Shown one piece after another: positions 38,901 through 50,359 of a DNA stretch of 64,000 nt. Position 1 is the first letter of the stretch. Every line of letters starts with the position of its first letter. Where the stretch lies: positions 186,001 through 250,000 of the forward strand of contig NZ_FOXY01000003.1 in the NCBI RefSeq assembly GCF_900115865.1. Reading direction: 5' to 3'. The translations under genes were made by a program, and so were the position numbers. The notes under the pieces were generated by a model. It had not been told where the DNA came from. It saw nothing but the letters and a program-made list of their open reading frames with translations, and ran no database searches. This DNA comes from Donghicola eburneus (GTDB taxonomy: Bacteria; Pseudomonadota; Alphaproteobacteria; Rhodobacterales; Rhodobacteraceae).

Positions 38901-40158
38901 AAGCAGCGACGGCGCGGAACTGGCCAGCTACAAGCTGGGGTATGGTACCAAGCTGTTCGTGACCGAAGGCACCGATGTCGTACGTGGCGCGAAACTGTTC
39001 GAGTGGGACCCCTTCACTCTGCCGATCATCGCAGAGCGTTCGGGTAAGGCACGTCTGGTCGACCTGACCAACGGTGTGTCGGTCCGCGAAGTTACCGACG
39101 ATGCGACTGGTATGACCCAGAAGATCGTGTCCGACTGGCGCGCTGCCCCCAAAGGCAACGAGCTGAAGCCGGAAATCCTGATTGTCGACGCAGAAAGCGG
39201 CGAACCCATCCGCAACGATGCTGGCAACCCCGTTGCCTACCCGATGTCGGTGGACGCAATTCTGTCGGTCGAAGAAGGTCAGGACATCTCGGCTGGTGAC
39301 GTCGTGGCGCGTATCCCGCGCGAAGGCACCAAAACCAAGGACATTACCGGTGGTCTGCCCCGCGTTGCGGAACTGTTCGAAGCACGTCGCCCCAAAGACC
39401 ACGCGATCATCGCCGAAATCGATGGTTACGTGCGCTTTGGCCGCGACTACAAGAACAAGCGTCGCATCACGATCGAGCCTGCCAACGATGGTCAGGAGCC
39501 CGTCGAATACATGGTGCCCAAGGGCAAGCACATTCCTGTTCAGGAAGGTGACTTCATTGCCAAGGGTGAGTACATCATGGACGGCAACCCGGCGCCCCAC
39601 GACATTCTGTCGATCATGGGCATCGAGGCTCTGGCAAACTACATGATCAACGAGGTCCAGGACGTTTACCGTCTGCAGGGTGTGAAGATTAACGACAAAC
39701 ATATCGAAGTTGTCGTTCGTCAGATGCTGCAGAAATGGGAAATCCTCGACAGCGGTGACACCACCCTTCTCAAGGGTGAGCATGTGGACAAGGCAGAGTT
39801 CGACGCAGCCAACGAAAAGGCCATCAGCAAGAACGGCCGCCCCGCCAAGGGCGAACCGATCCTGCTGGGTATCACCAAGGCGTCGCTGCAGACCCGCAGC
39901 TTCATCTCGGCGGCCTCGTTCCAGGAGACCACCCGCGTCCTTACCGAAGCATCGGTACAGGGCAAACGCGATACACTGGTCGGCCTGAAAGAGAACGTCA
40001 TCGTTGGTCGTCTGATCCCCGCCGGTACCGGTGGTGCAACCTCGCGCGTGCGCAAGATTGCTTACGACCGCGACAACGTGGTGATCGATGCGCGCCGGAT
40101 CGAGGCCGAGAAGGCCGCGGCTCTGGCAGCACCGACACCCGAAGGTTCGGACGACTGA
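35959..40158 (+). CDS. rpoC: DNA-directed RNA polymerase subunit beta'
   Basis: The 1399-residue beta' subunit holds the catalytic Mg motif [11 protein letters not shown]. The N-terminal zinc site uses Cys72, Cys74, Cys87 and Cys90 (CLCGKYKRM and CEKC). The second zinc site is formed by [11 protein letters not shown] and an upstream cysteine. The trigger-loop/bridge region MRTFHIGG and the C-terminal [17 protein letters not shown] are present. The gene is closed by a strong terminator, so it ends the rplKAJL-rpoBC unit. Confidence 0.99.
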   Translation: MNQELTNNPFNPLTPAKQFDEIKVSLASPERILSWSYGEIKKPETINYRTFKPERDGLFCARIFGPIKDYECLCGKYKRMKYRGVVCEKCGVEVTLQKVRRERMGHIELAAPCAHIWFLKSLPSRIGLMLDMTLRDLERVLYFENYVVIEPGLTDLTYGQMMTEEEFMDAQDQYGMDAFTANIGAEAIREMLAAIDLESEAEQLRADLAEATGELKPKKIIKRLKVVESFLESGNRPEWMIMTVIPVIPPELRPLVPLDGGRFATSDLNDLYRRVINRNNRLKRLIELRAPDIIVRNEKRMLQEAVDALFDNGRRGRVITGANKRPLKSLSDMLKGKQGRFRQNLLGKRVDFSGRSVIVTGPELKLHQCGLPKKMALELFKPFIYSRLEAKGLSSTVKQAKKLVEKERPEVWDILDEVIREHPVMLNRAPTLHRLGIQAFEPTLIEGKAIQLHPLVCSAFNADFDGDQMAVHVPLSLEAQLEARVLMMSTNNVLSPANGAPIIVPSQDMILGLYYVTLQRDGMKGEGMAFSSLDEVQHALDSGEVHLHAKVTARVKQIDEDGLEVYQRFETTPGRVLLGNLLPQNAKAPFALVNRLLRKKEVQQVIDTVYRYCGQKESVIFCDQIMTLGFRQAFKAGISFGKDDMVIPDNKWDIVEATREQAKGFEQQYMDGLITQGEKYNKVIDAWTRCNDNVTDAMMNTISASKTDENGAEMEPNSVYMMAHSGARGSVTQMKQLGGMRGLMAKPNGDIIETPIISNFKEGLTVLEYFNSTHGARKGLSDTALKTANSGYLTRRLVDVAQDCIVREHDCGTDKAVTVEAAVNDGEVVSSLPERILGRTAAEDICAPGTDDVIAAIGTLIDERLADRIGEAGVQSARVRSPLTCEAEDGVCAMCYGRDLARGTMVNQGEAVGIIAAQSIGEPGTQLTMRTFHIGGVAQGGQQSFQEAGHDGKIVFRNPNTIKNTSDEVIVMGRNMQLVVESSDGAELASYKLGYGTKLFVTEGTDVVRGAKLFEWDPFTLPIIAERSGKARLVDLTNGVSVREVTDDATGMTQKIVSDWRAAPKGNELKPEILIVDAESGEPIRNDAGNPVAYPMSVDAILSVEEGQDISAGDVVARIPREGTKTKDITGGLPRVAELFEARRPKDHAIIAEIDGYVRFGRDYKNKRRITIEPANDGQEPVEYMVPKGKHIPVQEGDFIAKGEYIMDGNPAPHDILSIMGIEALANYMINEVQDVYRLQGVKINDKHIEVVVRQMLQKWEILDSGDTTLLKGEHVDKAEFDAANEKAISKNGRPAKGEPILLGITKASLQTRSFISAASFQETTRVLTEASVQGKRDTLVGLKENVIVGRLIPAGTGGATSRVRKIAYDRDNVVIDARRIEAEKAAALAAPTPEGSDD

Positions 40159-40187
40159 TCGCCTGAGATCACAAAAATGTAATCACG

Positions 40188-40226
40188 GACCCGGCAGGTA
40201 TACCCACCTGCCGGGTCTTTTCTTTG
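40188..40226 (+). terminator. Terminator after rpoC
   Basis: GACCCGGCAGGT and ACCTGCCGGGTC form a perfect 12-bp stem with a six-base loop, followed by TTTTCTTT. Confidence 0.95.
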
Positions 40227-40276
40227 CTGGGTCCTTGGTGCACTGATTTGCGGTACGACAAAGGGCAGGGCCTGTA

Positions 40277-41179
40277 ATGATTTCCGAAAACATGCGCGGC
40301 GCTGGTTTGATGATGCTGGCGATGGTTGGCTTCACATTGAACGATACCGCGCTCAAGACGCTGGCGGGCGAAGTCCCCTTGTTTCAGCTGCTCTTCATCC
40401 GCGGGGTGCTGGCGACAGCCGCGCTGGCGGTCATGGCGCATTTCATGGGACAACTCGATTTCCGCATGTCTCGCCGCGATATGAAGTGGGTCAGTCTTCG
40501 CGCGATCGGCGAGGCGAGCGCAGCTTACTTCTTCTTAACTGCGCTCTTTCACATGCCCCTCGCCAATGCGACGGCGATCCTGCAGACCTTACCTCTGACA
40601 GTTACGCTCGGGGCGGCGCTCTTTATGGGGATGCCTTTTGGCTGGCGGCGCGGGTCCACGATCTTGATCGGCTTTATCGGGGTGCTGCTCATTGTCCGGC
40701 CTGGAACCGAGGGGTTCAACCAATACTCGGTCTATGCGCTCATGGCGGTGCTCTGCGTGACCCTCAGGGACCTATCGACACGGCTCGTCAGTCAGGCCGT
40801 GCCGTCAATAACCGTCACTGTCACGTCTGCGGCTGGGGTCATGGTGTTTTTCGGTGCACTACAGCTCCCCGCAACGTGGGAGCCAATGGCGTTGACCGAA
40901 ATCGGCCTTTTACTCGCCGCCACGACCAGCATCGTCGGAGGTTACGCATTCAGTGTAATGGTCATGCGGATAGGCGATATCTCTTTCATTGCACCATTTC
41001 GGTATACGGGCCTGATTTGGGCGCTTATCCTCGGGTGGGTTGTCTTTGGCGACTGGCCCCATCCTCTGACATTGATCGGAGGCGGTATCGTTGTCGCTAG
41101 CGGAATTTACATGTTGTATCGCGAGGCCATCGTGGGGCGCAGGCTGAGCCCACGCAACCTTGCCAGAGGAGGGCGCTAA
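40277..41179 (+). CDS. DMT (EamA) family transporter
   Basis: The 300-residue protein has about ten membrane helices in two EamA repeats. The N-terminal half includes LMMLAMVGFTLNDTALKTLAG, with the conserved PLFQLLFIRGVLA. The second repeat ends IAPFRYTGLIWALILGWVVFGDWP, a typical EamA ending. The substrate is unknown; relatives export amino acids or nucleotide precursors. It overlaps the next gene by its stop (TAATG) and forms a two-gene insert between rpoC and rpsL. Confidence 0.88.
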   Translation: MISENMRGAGLMMLAMVGFTLNDTALKTLAGEVPLFQLLFIRGVLATAALAVMAHFMGQLDFRMSRRDMKWVSLRAIGEASAAYFFLTALFHMPLANATAILQTLPLTVTLGAALFMGMPFGWRRGSTILIGFIGVLLIVRPGTEGFNQYSVYALMAVLCVTLRDLSTRLVSQAVPSITVTVTSAAGVMVFFGALQLPATWEPMALTEIGLLLAATTSIVGGYAFSVMVMRIGDISFIAPFRYTGLIWALILGWVVFGDWPHPLTLIGGGIVVASGIYMLYREAIVGRRLSPRNLARGGR

Positions 41180-42027
41180 TGCGGCTACAGATCCTAGGGC
41201 TGAGCAGGTTTTCCTATCCATCGAACCTCGAGGCTTTTCAGAAGGATCATGCCGATGCCGACGGGCAGCGCGCGTATCTCTATGACGAGACCCGGCTCGA
41301 GGGGCGCTTCTACTTCTTCGAAGATTTGGTAATTCCGTCGCTCAAGCGTCAGACGGATACCGGATTTCGCGTGGTTGTTTTGGCAGGGGATCAAATGCCC
41401 CCGAAATGGCGGGCGCGATTGGAAGCGGCGGTCGATGATGTCCCCCAAGTCGATCTGCGCTTTGAACCCGAGGGGCAGAATCACTCTGACCTGTGCCGCC
41501 GACTCATGTTGGAGGCGCGGGATAAATCAGCGGATTGGGTGGCCGAATTTAGGCTTGATGACGATGATGCTGTTGCGGGTGATTTTGTGGAAAGACTCCG
41601 TAAATTGGCTCCAGCTGTCGCGGCTCTGGCGGATGCCAGCCCAGAAAAACGGGCGGCACTCGACTTTGCCAAGGGCTTTGTATTGCGGGCACAGCGCAGC
41701 GGATTGGACATTTCGCCAGTGCTCGCGCGTTTGTGGACGCCTGCGCTGGTGATGGTAAATCGCCCCGATCATCCCAAAAGTCTGCTGGATACCCGCCATT
41801 TACGCCTATGGCAGCGCTTTCCGGTAATATCGAACGTAGACGAGCCCATGTTTATCCGCGGTGCGCATGATGATAACGACAGTGCGGTAGAAAATCGGAA
41901 ATTGCAGAAATTCCGCATCGATCCATTTGACATTCCCGCCAAGATAGAGGAGAGGTTTGGCCTCGATTTAGACCGCTTGGAAACCCGATGGCGGCTATGT
42001 CCTGCGCGCAAAAAGCTGGGATGTTGA
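41179..42027 (+). CDS. Putative rhamnosyl transferase-like glycosyltransferase
   Basis: The 282-residue protein fits the 'putative rhamnosyl transferase' family (PF11316 type). It begins LQILGLSRFSYPSN, has YFFEDLVIPSLKRQTDTGFR, and a DxD-like metal site EFRLDDDDAVAGDF. The C-terminal half has WTPALVMVNRP. The acceptor is unknown. It is translationally coupled to the upstream transporter. Its last bases contain the -35 box of the rpsL promoter, so the insert and the str operon are tightly joined. Confidence 0.8.
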   Translation: MRLQILGLSRFSYPSNLEAFQKDHADADGQRAYLYDETRLEGRFYFFEDLVIPSLKRQTDTGFRVVVLAGDQMPPKWRARLEAAVDDVPQVDLRFEPEGQNHSDLCRRLMLEARDKSADWVAEFRLDDDDAVAGDFVERLRKLAPAVAALADASPEKRAALDFAKGFVLRAQRSGLDISPVLARLWTPALVMVNRPDHPKSLLDTRHLRLWQRFPVISNVDEPMFIRGAHDDNDSAVENRKLQKFRIDPFDIPAKIEERFGLDLDRLETRWRLCPARKKLGC

Positions 42028-42052
42028 CAACCTGTCCGACTCCCTCTAATTA
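42024..42052 (+). promoter_or_regulatory. Strong sigma70 promoter of the rpsL-rpsG-fusA-tuf2 operon
   Basis: TTGACA (42024-42029) and TAATTA (42047-42052) are exactly 17 bases apart. The -35 box starts inside the glycosyltransferase stop region, and the start point would be about 193 bases before rpsL. Confidence 0.75.
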
Positions 42053-42252
42053 GCGCGCACTCATGGCCGGGGTGCGCCCGCGGCCTCCATCAGAACTGTA
42101 GCGGTCAAGATCCGGCGGTAATTCGCCCGATCCTCTGGATACCCACCGCGTCGTTCCCCGTTTCGGGGGGCGTATGCGGTTTTTGCGTTTTGCGAAGGGC
42201 GTGAGGCGCGTTTGAAAATGAACATGTGTTGCAACACGGGGAAAGAACCGGA

Positions 42253-42624
42253 ATGCCAACGATCCAACAGCTGATCCGCAAGCCGCGGCAGCCCAAAGTC
42301 AGATCTCAGAAGTCGATGCACCTGCAGGCGTGTCCGCAAAAACGCGGCGTCTGCACTCGCGTCTATACAACCACTCCGAAGAAGCCGAACTCGGCTATGC
42401 GTAAGGTTGCCAAAGTGCGTCTTACCAATGGCTTTGAGGTGATCAGCTACATTCCGGGTGAAAAGCACAACCTGCAGGAACACTCGGTGGTCCTGATCCG
42501 TGGCGGTCGTGTAAAAGACCTTCCCGGTGTGCGTTACCACATCCTGCGCGGTGTTCTGGATACCCAGGGCGTTAAAGACCGTAAGCAGCGCCGCTCGAAG
42601 TACGGCGCGAAGCGTCCGAAGTAA
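42253..42624 (+). CDS. rpsL: 30S ribosomal protein S12
   Basis: The 123-residue protein is S12 (uS12), which monitors codon-anticodon pairing at the decoding centre. It begins [20 protein letters not shown], with the conserved [18 protein letters not shown] and [13 protein letters not shown]. The lysines in these loops that mutate to streptomycin resistance are wild type. The ATG at 42253 is preferred; a GTG/TTG-type extension to 42226 is unlikely. A leader of about 190 bases precedes it. Confidence 0.97.
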   Translation: MPTIQQLIRKPRQPKVRSQKSMHLQACPQKRGVCTRVYTTTPKKPNSAMRKVAKVRLTNGFEVISYIPGEKHNLQEHSVVLIRGGRVKDLPGVRYHILRGVLDTQGVKDRKQRRSKYGAKRPK

Positions 42625-42636
42625 GGGGATTAGAGA

Positions 42637-43107
42637 ATGTCTCGTCGTCACGCCGCTGAGAAGCGCGAAGTTCTGCCCGACGCCAAATTTGGCGATCGCG
42701 TTCTTACCAAATTCATGAACAACCTGATGATCGACGGCAAGAAATTTGCCGCCGAGAAAATCGTCTACAACGCGCTCGACCGTGTTGAGGCGAAAGCCAA
42801 GCGCGCACCTGTCGAAGTGTTCCACGAAGCGCTCGACAACATCAAACCGTCGGTCGAGGTTCGCTCGCGTCGTGTTGGTGGTGCAACCTACCAGGTTCCC
42901 GTTGAAGTGCGCCCCGAGCGCCGTGAAGCGCTGGCGATCCGCTGGTTGATCACTGCATCGCGTGCTCGTAACGAGAACACCATGGAAGAGCGCCTGGCTG
43001 GCGAACTTTTGGACGCTGTTAACAGCCGCGGTACCGCTGTTAAGAAGCGCGAAGACACCCACAAGATGGCAGAAGCTAACAAAGCCTTCAGCCACTATCG
43101 CTGGTAA
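42637..43107 (+). CDS. rpsG: 30S ribosomal protein S7
   Basis: The 156-residue protein is S7 (uS7), which nucleates the 30S head and in enteric bacteria represses the str operon. It shows [32 protein letters not shown] and the C-terminal [20 protein letters not shown]. It follows rpsL by 12 bases and precedes fusA by 24. Confidence 0.97.
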   Translation: MSRRHAAEKREVLPDAKFGDRVLTKFMNNLMIDGKKFAAEKIVYNALDRVEAKAKRAPVEVFHEALDNIKPSVEVRSRRVGGATYQVPVEVRPERREALAIRWLITASRARNENTMEERLAGELLDAVNSRGTAVKKREDTHKMAEANKAFSHYRW

Positions 43108-43131
43108 CTCTAGCCTAGGACACCCTACCCA

Positions 43132-45249
43132 ATGGCACGCGAATATCCCCTCGACCTATATCGTAACTTCGGGATCATGGCGCACATCGACGCAGGTAAG
43201 ACCACCTGTTCCGAGCGTATCCTGTTCTACACCGGTAAGTCGCACAACATCGGCGAAGTGCACGATGGCGCAGCGACCATGGACTGGATGGAGCAAGAGC
43301 AAGAGCGCGGCATCACCATCACCTCGGCGGCGACCACCACTTTCTGGGAACGCACCGAAGATGGCGAAAATGCTGACTCGCCCAAGCACCGCCTGAACAT
43401 CATCGACACTCCCGGTCACGTTGACTTCACCATCGAGGTGGAGCGTTCGCTCGCCGTTCTCGACGGTGCCGTTTGTGTTCTTGACGCAAACGCCGGTGTT
43501 GAGCCCCAGACCGAAACCGTGTGGCGTCAGGCTGACCGCTACAAGGTTCCGCGTATCGTGTTTGTCAACAAGATGGACAAGATCGGCGCAGACTTCTTTA
43601 ACTGCGTGAACATGATCGAAGACCGTACCGGCGCGCGCGCTGTTCCCGTTGGTCTGCCCATCGGTGCAGAGAACGAACTGGAAGGTCTGATCGATCTGGT
43701 CACCATGAAAGAGTGGCTCTGGAAGGGTGAAGACCTGGGCGCATCCTGGGTTCAGGTCGACATTCGTGACGAACTGAAGGATCAGGCTGACGAGTGGCGT
43801 GGCAAGATGGTCGAAGCGGCCGTTGAGCAAGACGACGACGCGATGGAAGCCTACCTCGAAGGCGAAGAGCCCGACGTTGCAACTCTGCGTAAACTGCTGC
43901 GCAAGGGTACTCTGGCTCTGGACTTCGTTCCTGTTCTGGGTGGCTCGGCGTTCAAGAACAAAGGCGTTCAGCCTCTGCTCAACGCTGTGATCGACTACCT
44001 TCCCAGCCCACTGGATGTTGTTGATTACATGGGCTTCAAACCCGGCGACGAGGAAGAAACTCGTAACATCGCACGTCGTGCGGATGACAACATGGCTTTC
44101 TCGGGTCTGGCGTTCAAAATCATGAACGACCCCTTCGTTGGCTCGCTGACCTTTGTTCGTGTCTACTCGGGTGTTCTGTCCAAGGGCGACTCGATCCAGA
44201 ACTCGACCAAAGGCAAGAAAGAGCGCGTCGGTCGTATGATGATGATGCACTCGAACAACCGCGAAGAGATCGAAGAGGCATTTGCCGGCGACATCATCGC
44301 GCTTGGCGGCCTGAAGGACACCACCACTGGTGATACCCTTTGCGATCCCAAGGACCCTGTCGTTCTGGAAACCATGACCTTCCCCGATCCGGTTATCGAA
44401 ATCGCGATCGAGCCGAAGACCAAAGGCGACCAGGAAAAGATGTCCATGGGTCTGCAGCGTCTGGCAGCAGAGGATCCTTCGTTCCGCGTCGAGACCGACA
44501 TCGAGTCCGGTCAGACCATCATGAAGGGCATGGGCGAACTCCACCTCGACATTCTGGTCGATCGTCTGAAGCGCGAATTCAAGGTTGAAGCGAACATTGG
44601 TGCACCTCAGGTGGCCTATCGCGAAACCATCTCGCACGAAGCCGAAATCGACTACACCCACAAGAAACAGTCGGGTGGTTCGGGTCAGTTCGCACGTGTT
44701 AAAATGGTCATCACTCCGACCGAAGCAGGCGAAGGCTACAGCTTCGAATCGGCGATCGTTGGTGGTTCGGTTCCCAAGGAATACATCCCTGGCGTTGAAA
44801 AAGGCATCACCTCGGTTATGGATAGCGGCCCGCTGGCAGGCTTCCCCGTAATCGACTTCAAAGTGAAGCTGATCGACGGTGCTTACCACGACGTTGACTC
44901 GAGCGTTCTGGCGTTCGAAATCGCGGCACGCGCAGCAATGCGTGAAGGTCTCCGTAAAGCTGGTGCGAAACTCCTCGAGCCTGTGATGAAAGTCGAAGTC
45001 ATCACCCCCGAGGATTACACCGGTGGCATCATCGGCGACTTGACCTCGCGTCGTGGTCAGGTGACCGGCCAGGAGCCTCGCGGTAACGCTGTTGCGATCA
45101 ACGCGTTCGTTCCTCTGGCGAACATGTTCGGCTACATCAACAACCTGCGTTCGATGTCTTCCGGCCGTGCACAGTTCACCATGCTGTTCGACCACTACGA
45201 TCCGGTTCCGCAGAACCTCTCGGACGAGATCCAGAAGAAATACGCATAA
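43132..45249 (+). CDS. fusA: Elongation factor G
   Basis: The 705-residue GTPase drives translocation of tRNA and mRNA and assists ribosome recycling. G1 is AHIDAGKTT, the switch I region [19 protein letters not shown] is intact, G3 is DTPGHVDF and G4 is NKMD. Domains II-V follow, with the domain IV loop containing [16 protein letters not shown]. The C-terminal end is SDEIQKKYA. The length is normal for a single EF-G. Two small hairpins separate it from tuf2. Confidence 0.98.
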   Translation: MAREYPLDLYRNFGIMAHIDAGKTTCSERILFYTGKSHNIGEVHDGAATMDWMEQEQERGITITSAATTTFWERTEDGENADSPKHRLNIIDTPGHVDFTIEVERSLAVLDGAVCVLDANAGVEPQTETVWRQADRYKVPRIVFVNKMDKIGADFFNCVNMIEDRTGARAVPVGLPIGAENELEGLIDLVTMKEWLWKGEDLGASWVQVDIRDELKDQADEWRGKMVEAAVEQDDDAMEAYLEGEEPDVATLRKLLRKGTLALDFVPVLGGSAFKNKGVQPLLNAVIDYLPSPLDVVDYMGFKPGDEEETRNIARRADDNMAFSGLAFKIMNDPFVGSLTFVRVYSGVLSKGDSIQNSTKGKKERVGRMMMMHSNNREEIEEAFAGDIIALGGLKDTTTGDTLCDPKDPVVLETMTFPDPVIEIAIEPKTKGDQEKMSMGLQRLAAEDPSFRVETDIESGQTIMKGMGELHLDILVDRLKREFKVEANIGAPQVAYRETISHEAEIDYTHKKQSGGSGQFARVKMVITPTEAGEGYSFESAIVGGSVPKEYIPGVEKGITSVMDSGPLAGFPVIDFKVKLIDGAYHDVDSSVLAFEIAARAAMREGLRKAGAKLLEPVMKVEVITPEDYTGGIIGDLTSRRGQVTGQEPRGNAVAINAFVPLANMFGYINNLRSMSSGRAQFTMLFDHYDPVPQNLSDEIQKKYA

Positions 45250-45255
45250 CGGACT

Positions 45256-45275
45256 GGCGGGCATTGCCCGCCTTT
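45256..45275 (+). terminator. Weak hairpin between fusA and tuf2
   Basis: GGCGGGC-ATT-GCCCGCC-TTT is a 7-bp stem with a short T run. A second stem CGGCGT/ACGCCG lies at 45291-45307. They could partly terminate transcription or process the mRNA before tuf2. Confidence 0.5.
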
Positions 45276-45331
45276 CCCACAGGAAATTCACGGCGTTCTT
45301 GACGCCGCTCCGAAACTGATAGGAGGCCATC

Positions 45332-46507
<1,176 letters not shown>

Positions 46508-46533
46508 GCAAAAAATTCGACTTGTCAAACGGC

Positions 46534-46562
46534 GGCGCACCCCCTAAAGGGTGCGCCTCTGT
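46534..46562 (+). terminator. Terminator-like hairpin after tuf2
   Basis: GGCGCACCC-CCTAAA-GGGTGCGCC is a perfect 9-bp stem; the 3' flank TCTGTATAG is only weakly T-rich, so termination may be partial. A further small stem ATAGTC/GACTAT (46563-46584) lies in the rpsJ leader. Confidence 0.65.
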
Positions 46563-46659
46563 ATAGTCGCTAGACCCAGACTATCGGGTTCGAAGAGGGC
46601 CGGCGGAATGAGCCTCCGAGTCCTCCTATCAACTCCAACGCCGCGAAAGGCTTCTACCT

Positions 46660-46968
46660 ATGCAAGGCCAAAACATTCGCATTCGGCTCAAGGCGTTTGA
46701 CTACCGCGTGCTGGACGCCAGCACTCAGGAAATCGTCAACACCGCGAAACGTACCGGCGCCCAAGTGCGTGGTCCGATTCCGCTGCCGAACAAGATCGAA
46801 AAATTCACCGTTCTGCGTGGCCCTCACGTGAACAAAAAATCCCGTGACCAGTTCGAGATCCGCACCCACAAGCGCATGCTCGACATCGTCGATCCTACCC
46901 CGCAGACCGTGGACGCGCTGATGAAGCTCGACCTGGCGGCGGGTGTTGACGTCGAGATCAAGGTATAA
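46660..46968 (+). CDS. rpsJ: 30S ribosomal protein S10
   Basis: The 102-residue protein is S10 (uS10/NusE), a ribosomal protein that also joins NusB in antitermination. It shows [41 protein letters not shown] and [20 protein letters not shown]. It opens the S10 operon. The leader of about 150 bases after tuf2 contains small stems. Confidence 0.97.
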   Translation: MQGQNIRIRLKAFDYRVLDASTQEIVNTAKRTGAQVRGPIPLPNKIEKFTVLRGPHVNKKSRDQFEIRTHKRMLDIVDPTPQTVDALMKLDLAAGVDVEIKV

Positions 46969-46978
46969 GGGGGCGATT

Positions 46979-47704
46979 ATGCGTTCTGGTATCATCGCTA
47001 AAAAGGTCGGCATGACCCGTCTCTTCATGGAAGACGGCAAGCAGATCCCCGTAACCGTACTGCAGCTGGAAAGCCTGCAGGTTGTCGCTCAGCGCACCAG
47101 CGAGCGTGACGGTTACACCGCAGTTCAGCTTGGTGCTGGCGCCGCGAAAGCAAAGCGCACCAGCCAAGCAATGCGTGGCCACTTCGCGGCTGCCAACGTT
47201 GCGCCCAAGCGCAAAGTTTGCGAATTCCGCGTTTCCGCAGAGAACCTGATCGAAGTCGGCGCCGAAATCTCGGCAGAGCACTTCCTCGAAGGCCAGAAGG
47301 TCGACGTGTCGGGTACCTCGATCGGTAAGGGCTTCGCGGGTGCTATGAAGCGTCACAACTTTGGCGGTCTGCGTGCGTCGCACGGTGTCTCGATCAGCCA
47401 CCGTTCGCACGGTTCGACCGGTCAGTGTCAGGGCCCGGGCAAGGTTTTCAAGGGTAAGAAGATGGCAGGCCACATGGGTGCTGTCCGCGTTACCACTCAG
47501 AACCTGGAAGTTGTCCGCACCGATGCAGACCGTGGTCTGATCATGGTGAAGGGCGCTGTTCCCGGCTCCAAAGGTGGCTGGGTCACCGTGAAAGACGCCG
47601 TGAAAAAGAAACTGCCCGAAGGCGTTCCTTTCCCGGCAGCTCTGAAATCCGCCGCAGCCGAAGCAGCTCCTGCTGTTGAAGCTTCGGAAGGGGGTGAAGC
47701 ATGA
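46979..47704 (+). CDS. rplC: 50S ribosomal protein L3
   Basis: The 241-residue protein is L3 (uL3), an early binder of 23S rRNA near the peptidyl transferase centre. It starts [20 protein letters not shown] and has the loop [20 protein letters not shown] close to the catalytic centre. A C-terminal Ala/Glu-rich extension ([17 protein letters not shown]) is typical of this group. The ATG at 46979 follows AAGGGGG. Its end overlaps the rplD start (ATGA). Confidence 0.97.
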   Translation: MRSGIIAKKVGMTRLFMEDGKQIPVTVLQLESLQVVAQRTSERDGYTAVQLGAGAAKAKRTSQAMRGHFAAANVAPKRKVCEFRVSAENLIEVGAEISAEHFLEGQKVDVSGTSIGKGFAGAMKRHNFGGLRASHGVSISHRSHGSTGQCQGPGKVFKGKKMAGHMGAVRVTTQNLEVVRTDADRGLIMVKGAVPGSKGGWVTVKDAVKKKLPEGVPFPAALKSAAAEAAPAVEASEGGEA

Positions 47705-48318
47705 AAATTGATGTGATCAACCTCGACGCCGGTGCTGCGGGCACTCTGGATCTGGACGAAGCAATCTTCGGTCTGGAGCCTCGCGCGGACATCCTGCACC
47801 GTGTGGTACGTTGGCAGCGCAACAACGCGCAGGCCGGCACCCACAAGGTGAAGACCCGCACCGAAGTGTCGTACTCGACCAAGAAGATCTACCGTCAGAA
47901 GGGTACCGGTGGTGCTCGTCACGGTTCGCGCAAGGCGCCTATCTTCCGCAAGGGTGGCATCTACAAAGGTCCGACCCCGCGTAGCCACGGCCACGACCTG
48001 CCCAAGAAGGTCCGTAAGCTGGGTCTGATGCACGCGCTGAGCGCGAAAGCAAAAGCCGGTGAACTGGTCATCATCGAGAACGCCGAAACCGAAGGTAAGA
48101 CCGCAGCACTGGCCAAGCAGGTAAAGAACCTGGGCTGGAAGCGCGCTTTGATCATCGATGGCGCATCGGTGAACGAGGGCTTCAAGAAGGCAGCAGCAAA
48201 CATCGAAGGTCTGGACATCCTGCCGTCGATGGGCGCGAACGTTTATGACATCCTGAAGCGTGACACTCTGGTTCTTACCAAAGCAGGTGTCGAAGCACTG
48301 GAGGCTCGCCTGAAATGA
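47701..48318 (+). CDS. rplD: 50S ribosomal protein L4
   Basis: The 205-residue protein is L4 (uL4), which lines the peptide exit tunnel and, in E. coli, represses the S10 operon. It has the tunnel loop [20 protein letters not shown] with [15 protein letters not shown] and the C-terminal [17 protein letters not shown]. The start overlaps the rplC stop. Confidence 0.97.
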   Translation: MKIDVINLDAGAAGTLDLDEAIFGLEPRADILHRVVRWQRNNAQAGTHKVKTRTEVSYSTKKIYRQKGTGGARHGSRKAPIFRKGGIYKGPTPRSHGHDLPKKVRKLGLMHALSAKAKAGELVIIENAETEGKTAALAKQVKNLGWKRALIIDGASVNEGFKKAAANIEGLDILPSMGANVYDILKRDTLVLTKAGVEALEARLK

Positions 48319-48611
48319 ACGCGAAACCCGAATACTACGACGTGATCCGCAAGCCGGTTATCACCGAGAAAACCACCATGGCGTCGGAAAACAACGCTGT
48401 CGTTTTCGAAGTGGCAATCGACTCGAATAAGCCCCAGATCAAAGAAGCTGTCGAAGCTCTCTTTGGTGTGAAGGTCAAAGCGGTCAACACCACCATTGCG
48501 AAGGGTAAAACCAAGCGTTTCCGCGGTATCGCGGGCCGTCGCAAGGACGTAAAAAAGGCGTATGTCACTCTCGAAGAGGGCAACACCATCGACGTCTCGA
48601 CCGGTCTCTAA
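48315..48611 (+). CDS. rplW: 50S ribosomal protein L23
   Basis: The 98-residue protein is L23 (uL23), the docking site for trigger factor and SRP at the tunnel exit. It shows [40 protein letters not shown] and [19 protein letters not shown]. It overlaps rplD by four bases. Unusually for the S10 operon, a strong terminator follows. Confidence 0.97.
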   Translation: MNAKPEYYDVIRKPVITEKTTMASENNAVVFEVAIDSNKPQIKEAVEALFGVKVKAVNTTIAKGKTKRFRGIAGRRKDVKKAYVTLEEGNTIDVSTGL

Positions 48612-48631
48612 TCGGTTGAATTAGTTCACAG

Positions 48632-48662
48632 AAAGGCCTCCGCACTTGCGGGGGCCTTTTTG
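48632..48662 (+). terminator. Terminator after rplW, inside the S10 operon
   Basis: AAAGGCCTCCGC-ACTT-GCGGGGGCCTTTTT forms a 12-bp hairpin with one wobble and a T run. It splits the S10 operon after rplW. Confidence 0.88.
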
Positions 48663-48763
48663 TATGGGGCGAGGGTAGGGCCCGCCAATCGGCCAAAGGG
48701 CATAAAACCCGAGGCTGTGTATGGACGCCCCGAGTTTTATCTGGTACCTCGCTGTAATCTCAC

Positions 48764-48786
48764 GGCCCCAGATTCGTTCTGGGGCC
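48764..48786 (+). promoter_or_regulatory. Perfect hairpin in the rplB leader
   Basis: GGCCCCAGA-TTCGT-TCTGGGGCC is a perfect 9-bp stem without a T run, 62 bases before rplB. It could be an autoregulatory leader element for the second half of the S10 operon. No convincing promoter hexamers were found, but transcription must restart somewhere in 48663-48763 if the preceding terminator is efficient. Confidence 0.5.
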
Positions 48787-48847
48787 TGTGATTTATGTGA
48801 AAGGGTCCTCATGGTGGGGGCCACAAAGCAAACGGAAGACAGTAACC

Positions 48848-49690
48848 ATGGCACTCAAGTCGTACAAACCGACAACGCCTGGCCAGCGCGGGCTGGTTCT
48901 GATCGACCGTTCGGAGCTTTGGAAAGGTCGCCCGGTTAAGGCTCTCACTGAGGGTCTGACCAAGAAAGGCGGCCGGAACAACACCGGACGGATCACCATG
49001 CGCCGCAAAGGCGGCGGGGCAAAGCGTCTCTACCGTATCGTGGACTTCAAGCGTCGCAAGTTCGACGTTGCCGCGACTGTAGAGCGCATTGAATACGACC
49101 CTAACCGCACCGCATTCATCGCGCTGATCCGCTATGAAGACGGCGAACAGGCATACATCCTGGCACCCCAGCGTCTGAGCGTTGGCGATACCGTGATTTC
49201 GTCCGCGAAAGCAGACATCAAGCCCGGTAACGCAATGCCCTTCTCGGGTCTGCCCATCGGTACCATCGTTCACAACATCGAACTTAAGCCCGGCAAAGGC
49301 GGTCAGATTGCCCGCGCTGCAGGTGCTTATGCACAGTTCGTTGGTCGTGACGGCGGCTACGCACAGATCCGCCTGTCGTCGGGCGAACTGCGCATGGTCC
49401 GTCAGGAATGCCTAGCAACCGTTGGCGCCGTGTCGAACCCCGACAACAGCAACCAGAACATCGGTAAAGCCGGTCGTAACCGCCACAAGGGCATCCGTCC
49501 TTCGGTTCGTGGTGTCGTTATGAACCCGATCGACCACCCCCACGGTGGTGGTGAAGGCCGTACCTCTGGTGGTCGTCACCCCGTTACTCCTTGGGGTAAA
49601 CCGACCAAAGGTGCGCGTACCCGCAACACTAATAAGGCATCGCAGAAGCTCATCCTGCGCTCGCGTCACGCCAAGAAGAAGGGTCGCTAA
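48848..49690 (+). CDS. rplB: 50S ribosomal protein L2
   Basis: The 280-residue protein is L2 (uL2), one of the most conserved 23S rRNA binders, essential for subunit joining and peptidyl transfer. It shows [40 protein letters not shown] and the C-terminal [17 protein letters not shown] containing the conserved histidine. The ATG at 48848 is preferred over an extension to 48788. Confidence 0.97.
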   Translation: MALKSYKPTTPGQRGLVLIDRSELWKGRPVKALTEGLTKKGGRNNTGRITMRRKGGGAKRLYRIVDFKRRKFDVAATVERIEYDPNRTAFIALIRYEDGEQAYILAPQRLSVGDTVISSAKADIKPGNAMPFSGLPIGTIVHNIELKPGKGGQIARAAGAYAQFVGRDGGYAQIRLSSGELRMVRQECLATVGAVSNPDNSNQNIGKAGRNRHKGIRPSVRGVVMNPIDHPHGGGEGRTSGGRHPVTPWGKPTKGARTRNTNKASQKLILRSRHAKKKGR

Positions 49691-49693
49691 TCG

Positions 49694-49975
49694 ATGACAC
49701 GCTCTGTATGGAAAGGGCCTTTTGTCGACGCTTACGTCCTCAAGAAGGCCGCGGCAGCTCGCGACTCGGGCCGCCTCAACGATGTTATCAAGATCTGGTC
49801 GCGTCGCTCGACGATTCTGCCCCAGTTCGTGGGTCTGACTTTCGGCGTTTACAACGGCCAGAAGCACATCCCAGTGATGATCACTGAAGACATGATCGGC
49901 CAGAAGTTCGGTGAATACTCGCCGACCCGTACCTACTACGGTCACGCGGCTGACAAAAAAGCGAAGCGGAAATAA
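49694..49975 (+). CDS. rpsS: 30S ribosomal protein S19
   Basis: The 93-residue protein is S19 (uS19) of the 30S head. It shows [56 protein letters not shown] and [14 protein letters not shown]. It is three bases from rplB and three bases from rplV. Confidence 0.97.
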   Translation: MTRSVWKGPFVDAYVLKKAAAARDSGRLNDVIKIWSRRSTILPQFVGLTFGVYNGQKHIPVMITEDMIGQKFGEYSPTRTYYGHAADKKAKRK

Positions 49976-49978
49976 GCC

Positions 49979-50359
49979 ATGGGTAAGGAAAAGAATCCCC
50001 GTCGCGTGGCGGACAACGAAGCAATGGCAAAACTGCGCATGCTTCGCACCAGCCCGCAGAAGCTCAACCTTGTTGCTCAGCTGATCCGCGGCAAGAAGGT
50101 GGAAAAGGCTCTGACAGACCTGACCTTTTCGAACAAGCGTGTTGCGATCGACGTGAAGAAATGCCTTCAGTCGGCCATCGCAAACGCCGAGAACAACCAC
50201 GGTCTGGACGTTGACGAGCTGATCGTCGCAGAAGCTTACGTTGGTAAGAACCTGGTCATGAAGCGCGGTCGTCCCCGTGCCCGTGGTCGCTTCGGCAAGA
50301 TCATGAAGCCGTTCTCGGAAATCACCATCAAGGTCCGCCAGGTCGAGGAGCAAGCCTAA
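49979..50359 (+). CDS. rplV: 50S ribosomal protein L22
   Basis: The 126-residue protein is L22 (uL22), whose beta-hairpin lines the exit tunnel. It shows [20 protein letters not shown], the pattern LKSAxANAENN as [19 protein letters not shown] and the hairpin [20 protein letters not shown]. Its stop overlaps the rpsC start by one base. Confidence 0.97.
   Translation: MGKEKNPRRVADNEAMAKLRMLRTSPQKLNLVAQLIRGKKVEKALTDLTFSNKRVAIDVKKCLQSAIANAENNHGLDVDELIVAEAYVGKNLVMKRGRPRARGRFGKIMKPFSEITIKVRQVEEQA

Noticed and set aside
35941-39783. 1280-codon open frame on the minus strand opposite rpoC
   Set aside because: It is codon-aligned with rpoC, so antisense stops would need sense CTA, TTA or TCA codons, which highly expressed genes here avoid. 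The predicted protein has no recognisable domains.
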